In this document: positions 7,940-14,905 of the stretch, piece by piece
How positions within the stretch are numbered: position 1 is the stretch's first letter
Layout: each line of letters starts with the position of its first letter
NCBI GenBank assembly: GCA_025060275.1
Contig: JANXCJ010000034.1
Coordinates: forward strand, 1 to 15,469
Reading direction: 5' to 3'
Source: Bacteroidia bacterium
Lineage (GTDB): Bacteria > Bacteroidota > Bacteroidia > SpSt-205
DNA length: 15,469 bases
Translations under genes and position numbers: made by a program
The notes under the pieces: model-generated
What the model was told of the DNA's origin: nothing
The model's database searches: none
Seen by the model: only the letters and a program-made list of their open reading frames with translations

Positions 7940-8692
7940 GTGCGTTGGGGGACTATCTTGATGGCAATAGGCTGGGCACAGCAGAGCATCCGAGACTCAG
8001 CCATTCATTTTCTCATAGCGTCAGTAACTTATGGAAGTTATTGGCCTTCTGCAGATTTGGCTCATCGCTTCGGCTGGAGCAGTGTAGTAGGAGGCGAAAT
8101 TGCATATAAATTCAAAAATCACCTTTATATTGGTTTGCAAGGGGGAGGCTTAATAGGAGATAAAGTCGTAGAACAAGGACTTTTAGAAGGACTATACCTT
8201 TCAAGCCTTTATACCGCAGGCGTAATCGGCTTTGTAGATGAGACAGGAAAGATTTTTACACCTAAATTCCAACAGCGGGGCTGGAATGCAAGTCTGCGCC
8301 TGGGATGGATTTTGCCTTCTTTCCGTCTGCCTAAGCAAAATCCCAACTGCGGCCCCTTCGTAGAAGTGGGTATAGGATATCTTTCCCATCGTATCCATAT
8401 AGACAAAGCCCGAAGTGAGCGCCTACCTCTCTTAGAAGGGGAATATCTCAAGGGTTTTGACCGCCTGACAGGAGGTTGGGGCCTATCGGAGACCATCGGA
8501 TATCGTTTTTTCAGCAGCCGTAATCTCATAAACTTCTTCATAGCCGCAGAAATGGCGCAGTACTTTACCCGTAGCCTAAGAGGGTACATTTACGACCAGG
8601 CCCAGCGAGACTCCAAGAAAAGAAAAGATTTCTGGCATGGCTTGCGCATAGGTTGGAGTCTCTTATTGTACGAGAAAGCTCCCCCTGAGTAG
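7940..8692 (+). CDS. Conserved Bacteroidota outer-membrane beta-barrel-like protein
   Basis: A protein of about 250 residues upstream of, and probably coupled to, waaA. I chose the GTG at 7940 because it yields a short signal peptide (MRWGTILMAIGWA-QQ). An ATG at 7961 cuts into the signal peptide, and a GTG at 7901 runs into ugd. The body has amphipathic strands and landmarks of a family seen in Flavobacteria and relatives: YGSYWPSADLAHRFGWSS near the N-terminus, then NPNCGPFVEVGIGYLSHRI, a GEYLKGFDRLTGGWGLSE segment, NLINFFIAAE and a closing GLRIGWSLLLYEK. I recall these landmarks from memory of the family and could not check them by search. The fold suggests an outer-membrane barrel; no function is known to me. 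Its stop codon lies three bases before the waaA start, which suggests translational coupling and perhaps a role in lipopolysaccharide or outer-membrane assembly. Confidence 0.8.
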   Translation: MRWGTILMAIGWAQQSIRDSAIHFLIASVTYGSYWPSADLAHRFGWSSVVGGEIAYKFKNHLYIGLQGGGLIGDKVVEQGLLEGLYLSSLYTAGVIGFVDETGKIFTPKFQQRGWNASLRLGWILPSFRLPKQNPNCGPFVEVGIGYLSHRIHIDKARSERLPLLEGEYLKGFDRLTGGWGLSETIGYRFFSSRNLINFFIAAEMAQYFTRSLRGYIYDQAQRDSKKRKDFWHGLRIGWSLLLYEKAPPE

Positions 8693-8695
8693 CAA

Positions 8696-9940
8696 ATGCT
8701 GTGGTGGCGCCCCCCATATACCCTATTTCTTCTCATAGGTATAACTCTTATGCCTGTAATTGGGCTATTCTCTCGTCGTGTACGCTCTTGGTGGAAAGGG
8801 CGTCTCAAACATCCTCCTTCTCCTCCTTCTGAAGTACCCGTCCTATGGCTACACTGTGCCTCAGCGGGAGAATTTGAACAAGGAAGACCTGTAATAGAAT
8901 ACATACTAAGCAAGGCTAAAAGGCGTCCCTATGTAATAGTGACATTCTTTTCCCCTTCTGGCTGGCAGCGGTATTCTCAAAGCTACCCCCTGGCTGACTG
9001 GATAGGACCCGCCCCTATAGACCTGCCATGGATTGTCCGAAGGTGGCTTCGAGCTATTCATCCAACAGCGGTATTCTTTGTCAAATATGACCTCTGGCCA
9101 AATACCCTATGGGCTATTTCTAAAATGAAGTGTCCGACTTATCTGCTCGCTGCCCATGTAGAACCCCTACAAGGTATTCGCTGGTGGTGGAGAAAAACTC
9201 TCCTGAGATTCATAGACCACATCTTTGTCCAGACACCAGCAGACCAATTGCGTCTTAGCATGGCTGGCTTTGCAAAAGTAACAGTGGCAGGAGACAGCCG
9301 CCTAACCCGAGTGCTGCAAATAGCGGAAAACTGGCTCCCTGTATCGGGTATCGCAGAGTGGATAGGAGGAAGATTTTGCATCGTAGCTGGAAGTGTCTGG
9401 GAAGCAGATATTCGCTTTCTCGCACAGGCTTATGCCCAGCTTAGAGGGTATCAGATCTGCTGGATACTCGTACCTCATGAAGTTTCTAACCGACAGGTGG
9501 AGGCTATACAACGACTATGGCCTGCTAAGAGCATGCTCTATACACGATCCTCCTACGAGCCTACCCAGGATACCTTGATTATTGACACGCTTGGAATTTT
9601 AGCCTACCTATATTTTTACTGCAGTGTAGCCTGGATAGGTGGAGGATTCGGTTCAGGTATTCATAACATATTAGAGGCTGTTGTTTATAAAAAGCCTGTA
9701 TTCTTTGGTCCTAAATATGATGATTTCTCTGAGGCAAGAGAGCTGATGGAATTAGGTATTGCAGAGAGCTGTAGATATCCTATGAGTTTTTCCAACGCAA
9801 TAAGGAGCTTGATTAAGGATCGAAGGCGCCTAAGTATCATCGCAGAAAAGATAGAAAGATACCTAAATTCCAGACCTGATACACCTAAGATTATTTGGCA
9901 AAAGCTAGAAGAAGCCTCCTGGACGAAGACACTCTTTTGA
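8696..9940 (+). CDS. waaA: 3-deoxy-D-manno-octulosonic acid (Kdo) transferase
   Basis: A 414-residue membrane-anchored GT30 glycosyltransferase that moves Kdo from CMP-Kdo to the lipid A precursor at the inner face of the cytoplasmic membrane. Residues 8-26 form the N-terminal membrane anchor, followed by a basic stretch. ASAGEFEQGRP at 55-65 carries the catalytic Glu59. Other family motifs are TFFSPSGW (83-90), KYDLWPN (130-136), FVQTPADQLRLSMAG (177-191), AGDSRLTRV (198-206), AGSVWEAD (231-238), VPHE (259-262), and IGGGFGSGIHNILEA with FGPKYDDFSEA (314-347) in the CMP-Kdo-binding domain. Length is normal. It starts three bases after the barrel protein's stop codon. Whether it adds one or two Kdo residues cannot be read from the sequence. 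Its presence shows that the organism makes lipid A with a Kdo core. Confidence 0.95.
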   Translation: MLWWRPPYTLFLLIGITLMPVIGLFSRRVRSWWKGRLKHPPSPPSEVPVLWLHCASAGEFEQGRPVIEYILSKAKRRPYVIVTFFSPSGWQRYSQSYPLADWIGPAPIDLPWIVRRWLRAIHPTAVFFVKYDLWPNTLWAISKMKCPTYLLAAHVEPLQGIRWWWRKTLLRFIDHIFVQTPADQLRLSMAGFAKVTVAGDSRLTRVLQIAENWLPVSGIAEWIGGRFCIVAGSVWEADIRFLAQAYAQLRGYQICWILVPHEVSNRQVEAIQRLWPAKSMLYTRSSYEPTQDTLIIDTLGILAYLYFYCSVAWIGGGFGSGIHNILEAVVYKKPVFFGPKYDDFSEARELMELGIAESCRYPMSFSNAIRSLIKDRRRLSIIAEKIERYLNSRPDTPKIIWQKLEEASWTKTLF

Positions 9941-9960
9941 CTAGCCATTTCATCCAAACA

Positions 9961-9980
9961 GAAAGCATATTAGGCTTTTT
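9961..9980 (+). terminator. Possible weak terminator after waaA
   Basis: AAAGC at 9962-9966 pairs with GCTTT at 9974-9978 across a seven-base loop, followed by only two more T before ACAC. It lies 21 bases after the waaA stop codon. The stem is short and AT-rich, so it is listed only as the best candidate in the 150-base gap between the convergent waaA and GH57 genes. A second small hairpin (GTTTCC 10072-10077 with GGAAAC 10085-10090) directly follows the GH57 stop codon on the other strand but has no T-tract. Confidence 0.25.
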
Positions 9981-10090
9981 ACACATTTTCTATTTATACT
10001 ACCCCCTGTAAGTCTCCCCTTTTATGAGGGAATTGCGAGTTAAATGCTTAGAAATCCTTTATGCCTTCTATGTTTCCCCCTATAGGAAAC

Positions 10091-11278
10091 TTAGCTTATC
10101 TTTCTTAGCCTCTCTTGGAAGTCGGAAAGCACATTCATGTATGTTACATAGGCTTCATAAGGAGAATTGTAAGGGTTGAAATACTTATGAACATCTCCAT
10201 CAGAGAAGAACTTTGTACACATATAGTAGAAATGATCACTGGTTTGCAAAAGAAGCCAGTCCCGAAGGATAGTAGAGTCACGGACCTTTTCAACCTTATC
10301 CTCTAAGGAATATAGCGTCTCAAAAGCATCTATCTGGAGTTCATTGCCTAGCCATGCGGTGAGGTCTCTTTCGGTATCTGCCCATGAAAGCGGCGAAGGC
10401 ACAGAGATAGAGGCAACAGGCTTATGCTCGCGCAGTACCTTCGTAGGAGTTACGAATACAGCTTTTTTTTCTTTCAGCATAATATCAACCCAATTGCTAA
10501 AAAACTCAAATATCCCTGTTTCTTTCCATTGGTGCTCTCCAAAAGTTTCATAATCCATGAAGATATTTATAAGGTTTTGGTCTTCCGGCAATCCAAAAAT
10601 CCATTCAGCATATTTTTCTGCTGTAAGCGGCCACTCCTCCCATGTAGTATTAGAGAAACGAAAGGCAATATCATCACTAAGTCTATAATTGCGCAGAAGT
10701 AACTTGAGAGGCGCTACTGCACTGGTATACAGAAAGTTAGGGCTACGCCATCCAAGAAGGGTATCCGCACCTTCAGCTAACATAGCTGAAAATCCTAATT
10801 CCGCTACCCATTTTGCTACCTCGTCATAAAATACAAGCTCAGTATTACGAAAAACAGTAGGAGCAGCACCGAAGAGCTCTTGGAGGATACCTTTGTGCTT
10901 TTTCACCTGACGCTCAAATTCTTTTTGGGACTTAAGACAAGCCAAACTATGTGCATAAGTCTCCCCTATCAACTCTACCGCCCCCGTAGCATATAACTCT
11001 TGAAAGCTCTCTAATGTTCTTGGTTCATACAACTGCATTTGTTCAATACATGTACCACTTATAGAAAATGAGACTGAGAAATAGTCGGGCCCCCACTTTT
11101 CTATGAGGCTCTTGAGGAGGGCATTCATAGGAAGGTAACACTTCTGAGATATACGCTGAAAAAGGGAGCGATTGTTCAGCTCATGGTAATAATCATGAGA
11201 GACCCCAATGTCAAAAAAACGATAGATTCTTAACCTAAATGGCTGATGAACCTGAAAGTATAAGCAGATGTGCTTCAT
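10091..11278 (-). CDS. Glycoside hydrolase family 57 alpha-amylase-type protein
   Basis: A 395-residue GH57 protein, expected to hydrolyse or rearrange alpha-1,4-glucan in the cytoplasm; there is no signal peptide. The conserved regions can be seen in order: HQPFR at 11-15, GETYAHS at 105-111, FRNTEL at 143-148 with the likely nucleophile Glu147, a region around LAEGADTLLGW (167-177), and MDYETFGEH at 241-249 with the likely acid/base Asp242. It is the last gene of the glucan operon, and its ATG overlaps the glycosyltransferase stop codon by four bases (ATGA). GH57 also contains 4-alpha-glucanotransferases and branching enzymes. The short length, the NTEL motif and the partner genes favour the alpha-amylase-like group found with glycogen genes in Bacteroidota, but the exact reaction is inferred. 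Confidence 0.9.
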   Translation of the reverse strand: MKHICLYFQVHQPFRLRIYRFFDIGVSHDYYHELNNRSLFQRISQKCYLPMNALLKSLIEKWGPDYFSVSFSISGTCIEQMQLYEPRTLESFQELYATGAVELIGETYAHSLACLKSQKEFERQVKKHKGILQELFGAAPTVFRNTELVFYDEVAKWVAELGFSAMLAEGADTLLGWRSPNFLYTSAVAPLKLLLRNYRLSDDIAFRFSNTTWEEWPLTAEKYAEWIFGLPEDQNLINIFMDYETFGEHQWKETGIFEFFSNWVDIMLKEKKAVFVTPTKVLREHKPVASISVPSPLSWADTERDLTAWLGNELQIDAFETLYSLEDKVEKVRDSTILRDWLLLQTSDHFYYMCTKFFSDGDVHKYFNPYNSPYEAYVTYMNVLSDFQERLRKIS

Positions 11279-12555
11279 GGTGTAAGTAAGGATTTGTAAG
11301 CTTCTATGACTTTAGCGCTTGCTCTTTCCCACTGAAGCTGAGAGAGCTCTGCCTGCGCATAACGAATAAAGAAGGGACGAATCCCTTTATATTGTAGTAC
11401 ACCATAGATAAGGTCAGCCAATCCATCTACATCCCAGAAATCCACTTTTAGTGCATGAGGCAGGACCTCTGCCACGCCGGATTGCTTGGAGATAATTACA
11501 GGCACCCCTGCTCTTAGGGCCTCTAAAGCGGAGATCCCAAAAGGTTCCGACACAGAGGGCATTACATACACATCGCTAAGGTCAAATAGCCTCTCTACTT
11601 CAGCAGGAGGGAGAAAACCCGTGAAACTGAAGCGTACGCCTAAGCGCAGCTGAGCTACACGATGAATAATGCCTCGTAAAAGATCACCGGTTCCAGCCAT
11701 AACAAAATGTACATCAGGCAGGTAAGGAGCTAAACGAGCGGCTGCCTCCACGAAGTACTCTGGCCCCTTCTGGTAGGTGACACGACCCAGAAAAGTAACG
11801 ACTTTGCGTTTTGAAGGAGAGGGTTGAATAGGCTGTCTATCTTTTGGTAAGACAGCGTTATGAATAGCCCAAATCTTCTCGGGAGGGATGTCATACCTTT
11901 CTATTACCACACTACGAGTATAAAAACTCACAGCGATAATTAGGTCTGCTTCTTTCAAGCCCATTTGCTCAATAGCCCGAACCTCAGGGTTAGGATTTTC
12001 CCCGGAGCGGTCATATTCTGTAGCATGAACATGTACCACAAGAGGCTTGTGGGTCTTATGCTTTAGCCATACACCTGCTAAGTAGGTAAGCCAATCATGT
12101 GCATGAATAATGTCAAACTCCTCCTGCTCAGCTAAGTGGCTCACAGCGTAGGCATAGCGATACACCTCCGCTAAGAGATCAGGACCGTACTTACCCGAAA
12201 ATTCTAAGCGAAACTTCCCTTCCTCAAAAGCATATATAGGTTCTGGCACAGAAGCAAACTCTACGATAGGCATCTCCAGCTGTTCTAAGTAAGGTCCTAA
12301 CACAGTATGAACTCCATAGAAAGTTATTTGATGCCAGAAAGGGGGAAGCTCTACGGAATGCTTATAGGGGATAGGGATTTCATTTGCGCCAAGCAGGCGA
12401 TACCGATTAGGAGGCTCTTCTCCTGTGCGCAGAGGCATTACGAAAGTAACCTGTACTCCATGATAAGATAGACCTTTCACAAGACCATAGCATGCCACAG
12501 CTAATCCGCCTGCAATCCGAGGAGGAAATTCCCATCCCAGCATCAGTACCTTCAT
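11275..12555 (-). CDS. Glycogen-synthase-like GT-B glycosyltransferase
   Basis: A 426-residue cytoplasmic retaining glycosyltransferase of the GT4/GT5 type, probably lengthening alpha-1,4-glucan from a nucleotide-glucose donor. The start at 12555 gives MKVLMLGWEFPPRIAGGLA, the usual beginning, with the Gly-Gly of the donor-binding loop at 16-17; a longer frame up to 12603 adds unrelated residues inside the upstream gene. HAHDW is at 151-155 and the hinge into the C-terminal Rossmann domain is at FLGRVTYQKGPEYFVEAA (255-272). SEPFGISALEA (336-346) gives the EX7E motif with Glu337 and Glu345. The ATG overlaps the debranching-enzyme stop codon by four bases, and the gene's own stop overlaps the GH57 start in the same way, so all three should be co-translated. 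UDP- versus ADP-glucose preference cannot be told from sequence, and trehalose- or sucrose-type transferases are less likely in this context. Confidence 0.88.
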   Translation of the reverse strand: MKVLMLGWEFPPRIAGGLAVACYGLVKGLSYHGVQVTFVMPLRTGEEPPNRYRLLGANEIPIPYKHSVELPPFWHQITFYGVHTVLGPYLEQLEMPIVEFASVPEPIYAFEEGKFRLEFSGKYGPDLLAEVYRYAYAVSHLAEQEEFDIIHAHDWLTYLAGVWLKHKTHKPLVVHVHATEYDRSGENPNPEVRAIEQMGLKEADLIIAVSFYTRSVVIERYDIPPEKIWAIHNAVLPKDRQPIQPSPSKRKVVTFLGRVTYQKGPEYFVEAAARLAPYLPDVHFVMAGTGDLLRGIIHRVAQLRLGVRFSFTGFLPPAEVERLFDLSDVYVMPSVSEPFGISALEALRAGVPVIISKQSGVAEVLPHALKVDFWDVDGLADLIYGVLQYKGIRPFFIRYAQAELSQLQWERASAKVIEAYKSLLTP

Positions 12556-14369
12556 AAGCGCTCCATTAGAGCAAATATGCGCAGCAACTCTCCGACACTC
12601 CATGCTTGAAAAGGGGCACCCCGAGGAGTATGCGGCGCATCTCCGTCATATATCTCTGCCAAACCGCCCCATCCATATTCATACAAGGTCTCCTCTATAC
12701 TACGGAGTAGTTTTTCTATGGAAGGTCGCGCTGTAGGGCCCCAGATAGCTATCTTAGCATCAGCATAGACCCCTAATAACCAGAGCCACACTGTACCATT
12801 ATGGTAGCTAAGATCACGCTTTACTGGATCGCCCTCATACCTCCCATGATAATTAGGGTCTGCAGGAGAAAGAGACCGAAGACCCCGAGGAGTCAAAAGG
12901 TGCCTCTCTACCACATCTAAGATAAGCTCCGCTATCTTGTCACTTATAGGACGATAGGGGACAGCTGCCGCTATGATCTGGTTAGGGCGAATCTGCCAGC
13001 TTGCGTAGCTGCCTTCACGCCAGTCAGCTAGATAACCGCGCGTTTTCTCCCAAAAGGTAGGCTTGAAATTCTCAAGCACTTTTCTTGCGAGAAGAGCCCA
13101 GCGCCATTTCGTCCCTTCATGAGGCGTTATATCAGCTAAGAAACGGAGAGCCGCGTACCATAGAGCATTCAACTCTACCAAGGCACCTTTTCTTTCTACT
13201 GCTGCTTTACCTTCTACTACCGCATCCATCCACGAGGAAGGTGGAAATCCTCCTACTCGTAATAGACCATCCTCGCCTGCTATTCTATGGAGGTAGCTCA
13301 CTAGCACAGCCTGCATCGCCTCCCCATAGCGCTCCCAAATCTCCTGAGTAGAGACACCTATCTTGGAGGCTTGAATAAGCGCCCATACCCACCACAGTCC
13401 TGTATCCGCAGCAGCATAATTATCTGGTAAAACATTTGGAAATTCCATCGTGGGGGATAAATGCTTTAGCATTGTCTCCATCACGCTATGGAAACGGTAA
13501 ATCTCCCCCCGAGCAAGCGTAAGCCCAGGAAGGGCTATAAAAGTATCTCTACCCCATACGCCAAACCAGGGGTGCCCCGCGATAATATACTCTCCTTCCT
13601 TCGTCTTTAGGAAGAAATTTTCAGCAGTAGTGGTCAAAACATCCCTTAGAGAAGAGGAAAAGGTCGGGGCATTGGGTAGGGTTAGTGGTACTCTGGGTGC
13701 CTCAGCAGGACTAAATGCTATAAAAATCTCACCGCCTCCATGCATCCGCCACTCCCAACATTCAGAAGCCCAGAGCGTCTCCGTAGCCTCATAGCCCCTT
13801 TGTACCTCCGCAGGGTAAAATACCTCATAATACGGGTAATGCCAGGGAATAAAACGCGGTTGGGGCTCCACTCTAAAACTCAAAGAAAAATCTTCAGGGA
13901 GCAGAAGCTTATCTCCTTTTCGTAGGACTTCTACGGGAGTATGGCGCAAGGTATGCCAAGGGCGCACAGCCCACAAAGGTGTCCAACGAAAAAGCACCTC
14001 TGCCGAAAATCTATAGCGCAGGAGCCATACGGGAGACTCAGAAGCGATATAAAGTGTCTTTTCTATATCCACCTCCCCTATTCGGTAGTGCCACCTCCAA
14101 ATCGCAGCTGCCTCAAACCTCTGAATATAGCGATAGCCCTCCCAGCATAACTCCCCTCTGAAATACTGGGTTGTGAGCAGGAAGTGCCCTTCCCGCAGCA
14201 AAACTTCCTCATGCATCTGAGGCATCAATTCATATCGCACATAGCCTCGCCACAGAGAAAACCAGCTGTGATATTTGCGTGTGGGGCAGCCCCATAAAGT
14301 GGTCATCGCATAGCCGCCCCAGGGCACAGACCTCACCACCTCCCGCCCTAAGGCCCATCCTTTCTCCAT
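12552..14369 (-). CDS. Glycogen debranching enzyme (amylo-alpha-1,6-glucosidase type)
   Basis: A 605-residue cytoplasmic enzyme that removes alpha-1,6-linked glucose at glycogen branch points. The N-terminal domain (about 1-240) has the family's GGYAMTTLWGCPTRKYHSW segment at 18-36. The C-terminal (alpha/alpha)6 barrel (about 245-605) has GHPWFGVWGRDTFIALPGL (265-283), SWMDA (379-383), VELNALWYAAL (398-408), RPNQIIAA (461-468), RDLSYHNGTVWLW (518-530) and RGAPFQAWSVGELLR (583-597). I chose the ATG at 14369, which has a GGAAGGG eight bases upstream; in-frame TTG 14372 or GTG 14396 are alternatives that would add up to nine residues. It heads the minus-strand debranching / glycosyltransferase / GH57 operon, an arrangement I know from other Bacteroidota such as Bacteroides. 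The three proteins together make and trim storage glucan. Confidence 0.92.
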   Translation of the reverse strand: MEKGWALGREVVRSVPWGGYAMTTLWGCPTRKYHSWFSLWRGYVRYELMPQMHEEVLLREGHFLLTTQYFRGELCWEGYRYIQRFEAAAIWRWHYRIGEVDIEKTLYIASESPVWLLRYRFSAEVLFRWTPLWAVRPWHTLRHTPVEVLRKGDKLLLPEDFSLSFRVEPQPRFIPWHYPYYEVFYPAEVQRGYEATETLWASECWEWRMHGGGEIFIAFSPAEAPRVPLTLPNAPTFSSSLRDVLTTTAENFFLKTKEGEYIIAGHPWFGVWGRDTFIALPGLTLARGEIYRFHSVMETMLKHLSPTMEFPNVLPDNYAAADTGLWWVWALIQASKIGVSTQEIWERYGEAMQAVLVSYLHRIAGEDGLLRVGGFPPSSWMDAVVEGKAAVERKGALVELNALWYAALRFLADITPHEGTKWRWALLARKVLENFKPTFWEKTRGYLADWREGSYASWQIRPNQIIAAAVPYRPISDKIAELILDVVERHLLTPRGLRSLSPADPNYHGRYEGDPVKRDLSYHNGTVWLWLLGVYADAKIAIWGPTARPSIEKLLRSIEETLYEYGWGGLAEIYDGDAPHTPRGAPFQAWSVGELLRIFALMERL

Positions 14370-14400
14370 CAAAGTAACCCTTCCAACATCACGCACACCA

Positions 14401-14408
14401 CAAAAATA
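14401..14408 (-). promoter_or_regulatory. Candidate Bacteroidota -7 element (TATTTTTG) for the glycogen operon
   Basis: On the minus strand this reads TATTTTTG, an exact TAnnTTTG match. It ends 31 bases before the ATG at 14369 and only four before the alternative GTG at 14396. With the usual distance to the transcription start, the leader to the ATG would be about 25 bases. No TTG occurs at normal -33 spacing. Confidence 0.45.
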
Positions 14409-14509
14409 CTCCGTGAAAAAGAAGAAAACTCACGCGTCTGTCAAGCAGACCAAAATACATAGCCAGTGTCTGTAAAGTAATTTTTCAGATTTTTGCCCAT
14501 ACTTACAGT
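14409..14509. other. Divergent regulatory region with short inverted repeats
   Basis: This gap separates the leftward glycogen operon from the rightward PAS/phosphatase gene and holds no gene. GTCTG (14436-14440) and CAGAC (14446-14450) form a perfect 5-base inverted repeat with a 5-base spacer. CTGTAAAGT (14470-14478) and ACTTACAG (14501-14508) form an 8-base inverted repeat with one bulged base. GATTTTTG at 14488-14495, one mismatch from TAnnTTTG, lies between the second pair's arms, 14 bases before the ATG at 14510, and is a possible rightward -7 element. All are short enough to occur by chance. Confidence 0.3.
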
Positions 14510-14905
14510 ATGCAACCCAATGAACTCAGGACAGCCATTCTGAGTATAATGAGTCAAGTCTCCCAGATGGAGTTAGAGCTAAAAGGAGCCCATTATGAAC
14601 TGCAAGATCGTCTTTCTATCCTGGATAAATTTGCCCTCATTAGTGAAACAGACACGAGAGGGGTAATTACCTATGCTAATCCTAAATTCTGTGAGGTTTC
14701 AGGATACAGCCGAGAGGAACTGATTGGAAAGCCCCACAATATCGTTCGCCACCCTGATATGCCTAAAGCTGTCTTCAAAGAGCTATGGGATTACCTCAAA
14801 GCAGGTAAGATATGGCAGGGCGAAATAAAAAATAGGCGCAAAGATGGCACGCCCTACTGGGTATTAGCCACAGTAGGACCGCTGCGAAATGCAAATGGAG
14901 AATAG
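14510..14905 (+). CDS. PAS-domain N-terminal part of a frameshifted PAS/SpoIIE phosphatase
   Basis: A 131-residue frame from the ATG at 14510 to a TAG at 14903. Residues about 12-37 are helical and coiled-coil-like (VSQMELELKGAHYELQDRL). Residues 38-131 are a PAS domain of the Aer-like group: DTRGVITYANPKFCEVSGYS, EELIGKPHNIVRHPDMP, and WQGEIKNRRKDGTPYWV. The domain stops at NANGE, just before the last PAS strand. The missing strand and the following coil are found intact in the +1-numbered frame from 14905 (DRYLSIRVDITKQKELEERL), so this is the first half of a single gene broken by the loss of one base. As it stands the product would be a sensor without output. The intact protein would sense a signal, such as redox state, oxygen or a ligand, through the PAS domain. 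Confidence 0.85.
   Translation: MQPNELRTAILSIMSQVSQMELELKGAHYELQDRLSILDKFALISETDTRGVITYANPKFCEVSGYSREELIGKPHNIVRHPDMPKAVFKELWDYLKAGKIWQGEIKNRRKDGTPYWVLATVGPLRNANGE

Noticed and set aside
7912..8004. 31-residue N-terminal extension of the dehydrogenase from ATG 8004
   Set aside because: The extension has no family similarity, crosses the TATTTTTG element and inverted repeat, and overlaps the divergent gene; MHITVIGVGYVGL at 7911 is the standard family start.
8209..8589. 126-residue open frame on the minus strand opposite the outer-membrane protein gene
   Set aside because: It lies entirely antisense to a well-supported gene, is Arg/Pro-rich without domains, and has no promoter-like element; it is a shadow of the coding strand.
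10016..10030. Small hairpin CCCT...AGGG in the waaA / GH57 gap
   Set aside because: It has only four or five pairs and no T-tract on either strand; it is indistinguishable from chance.
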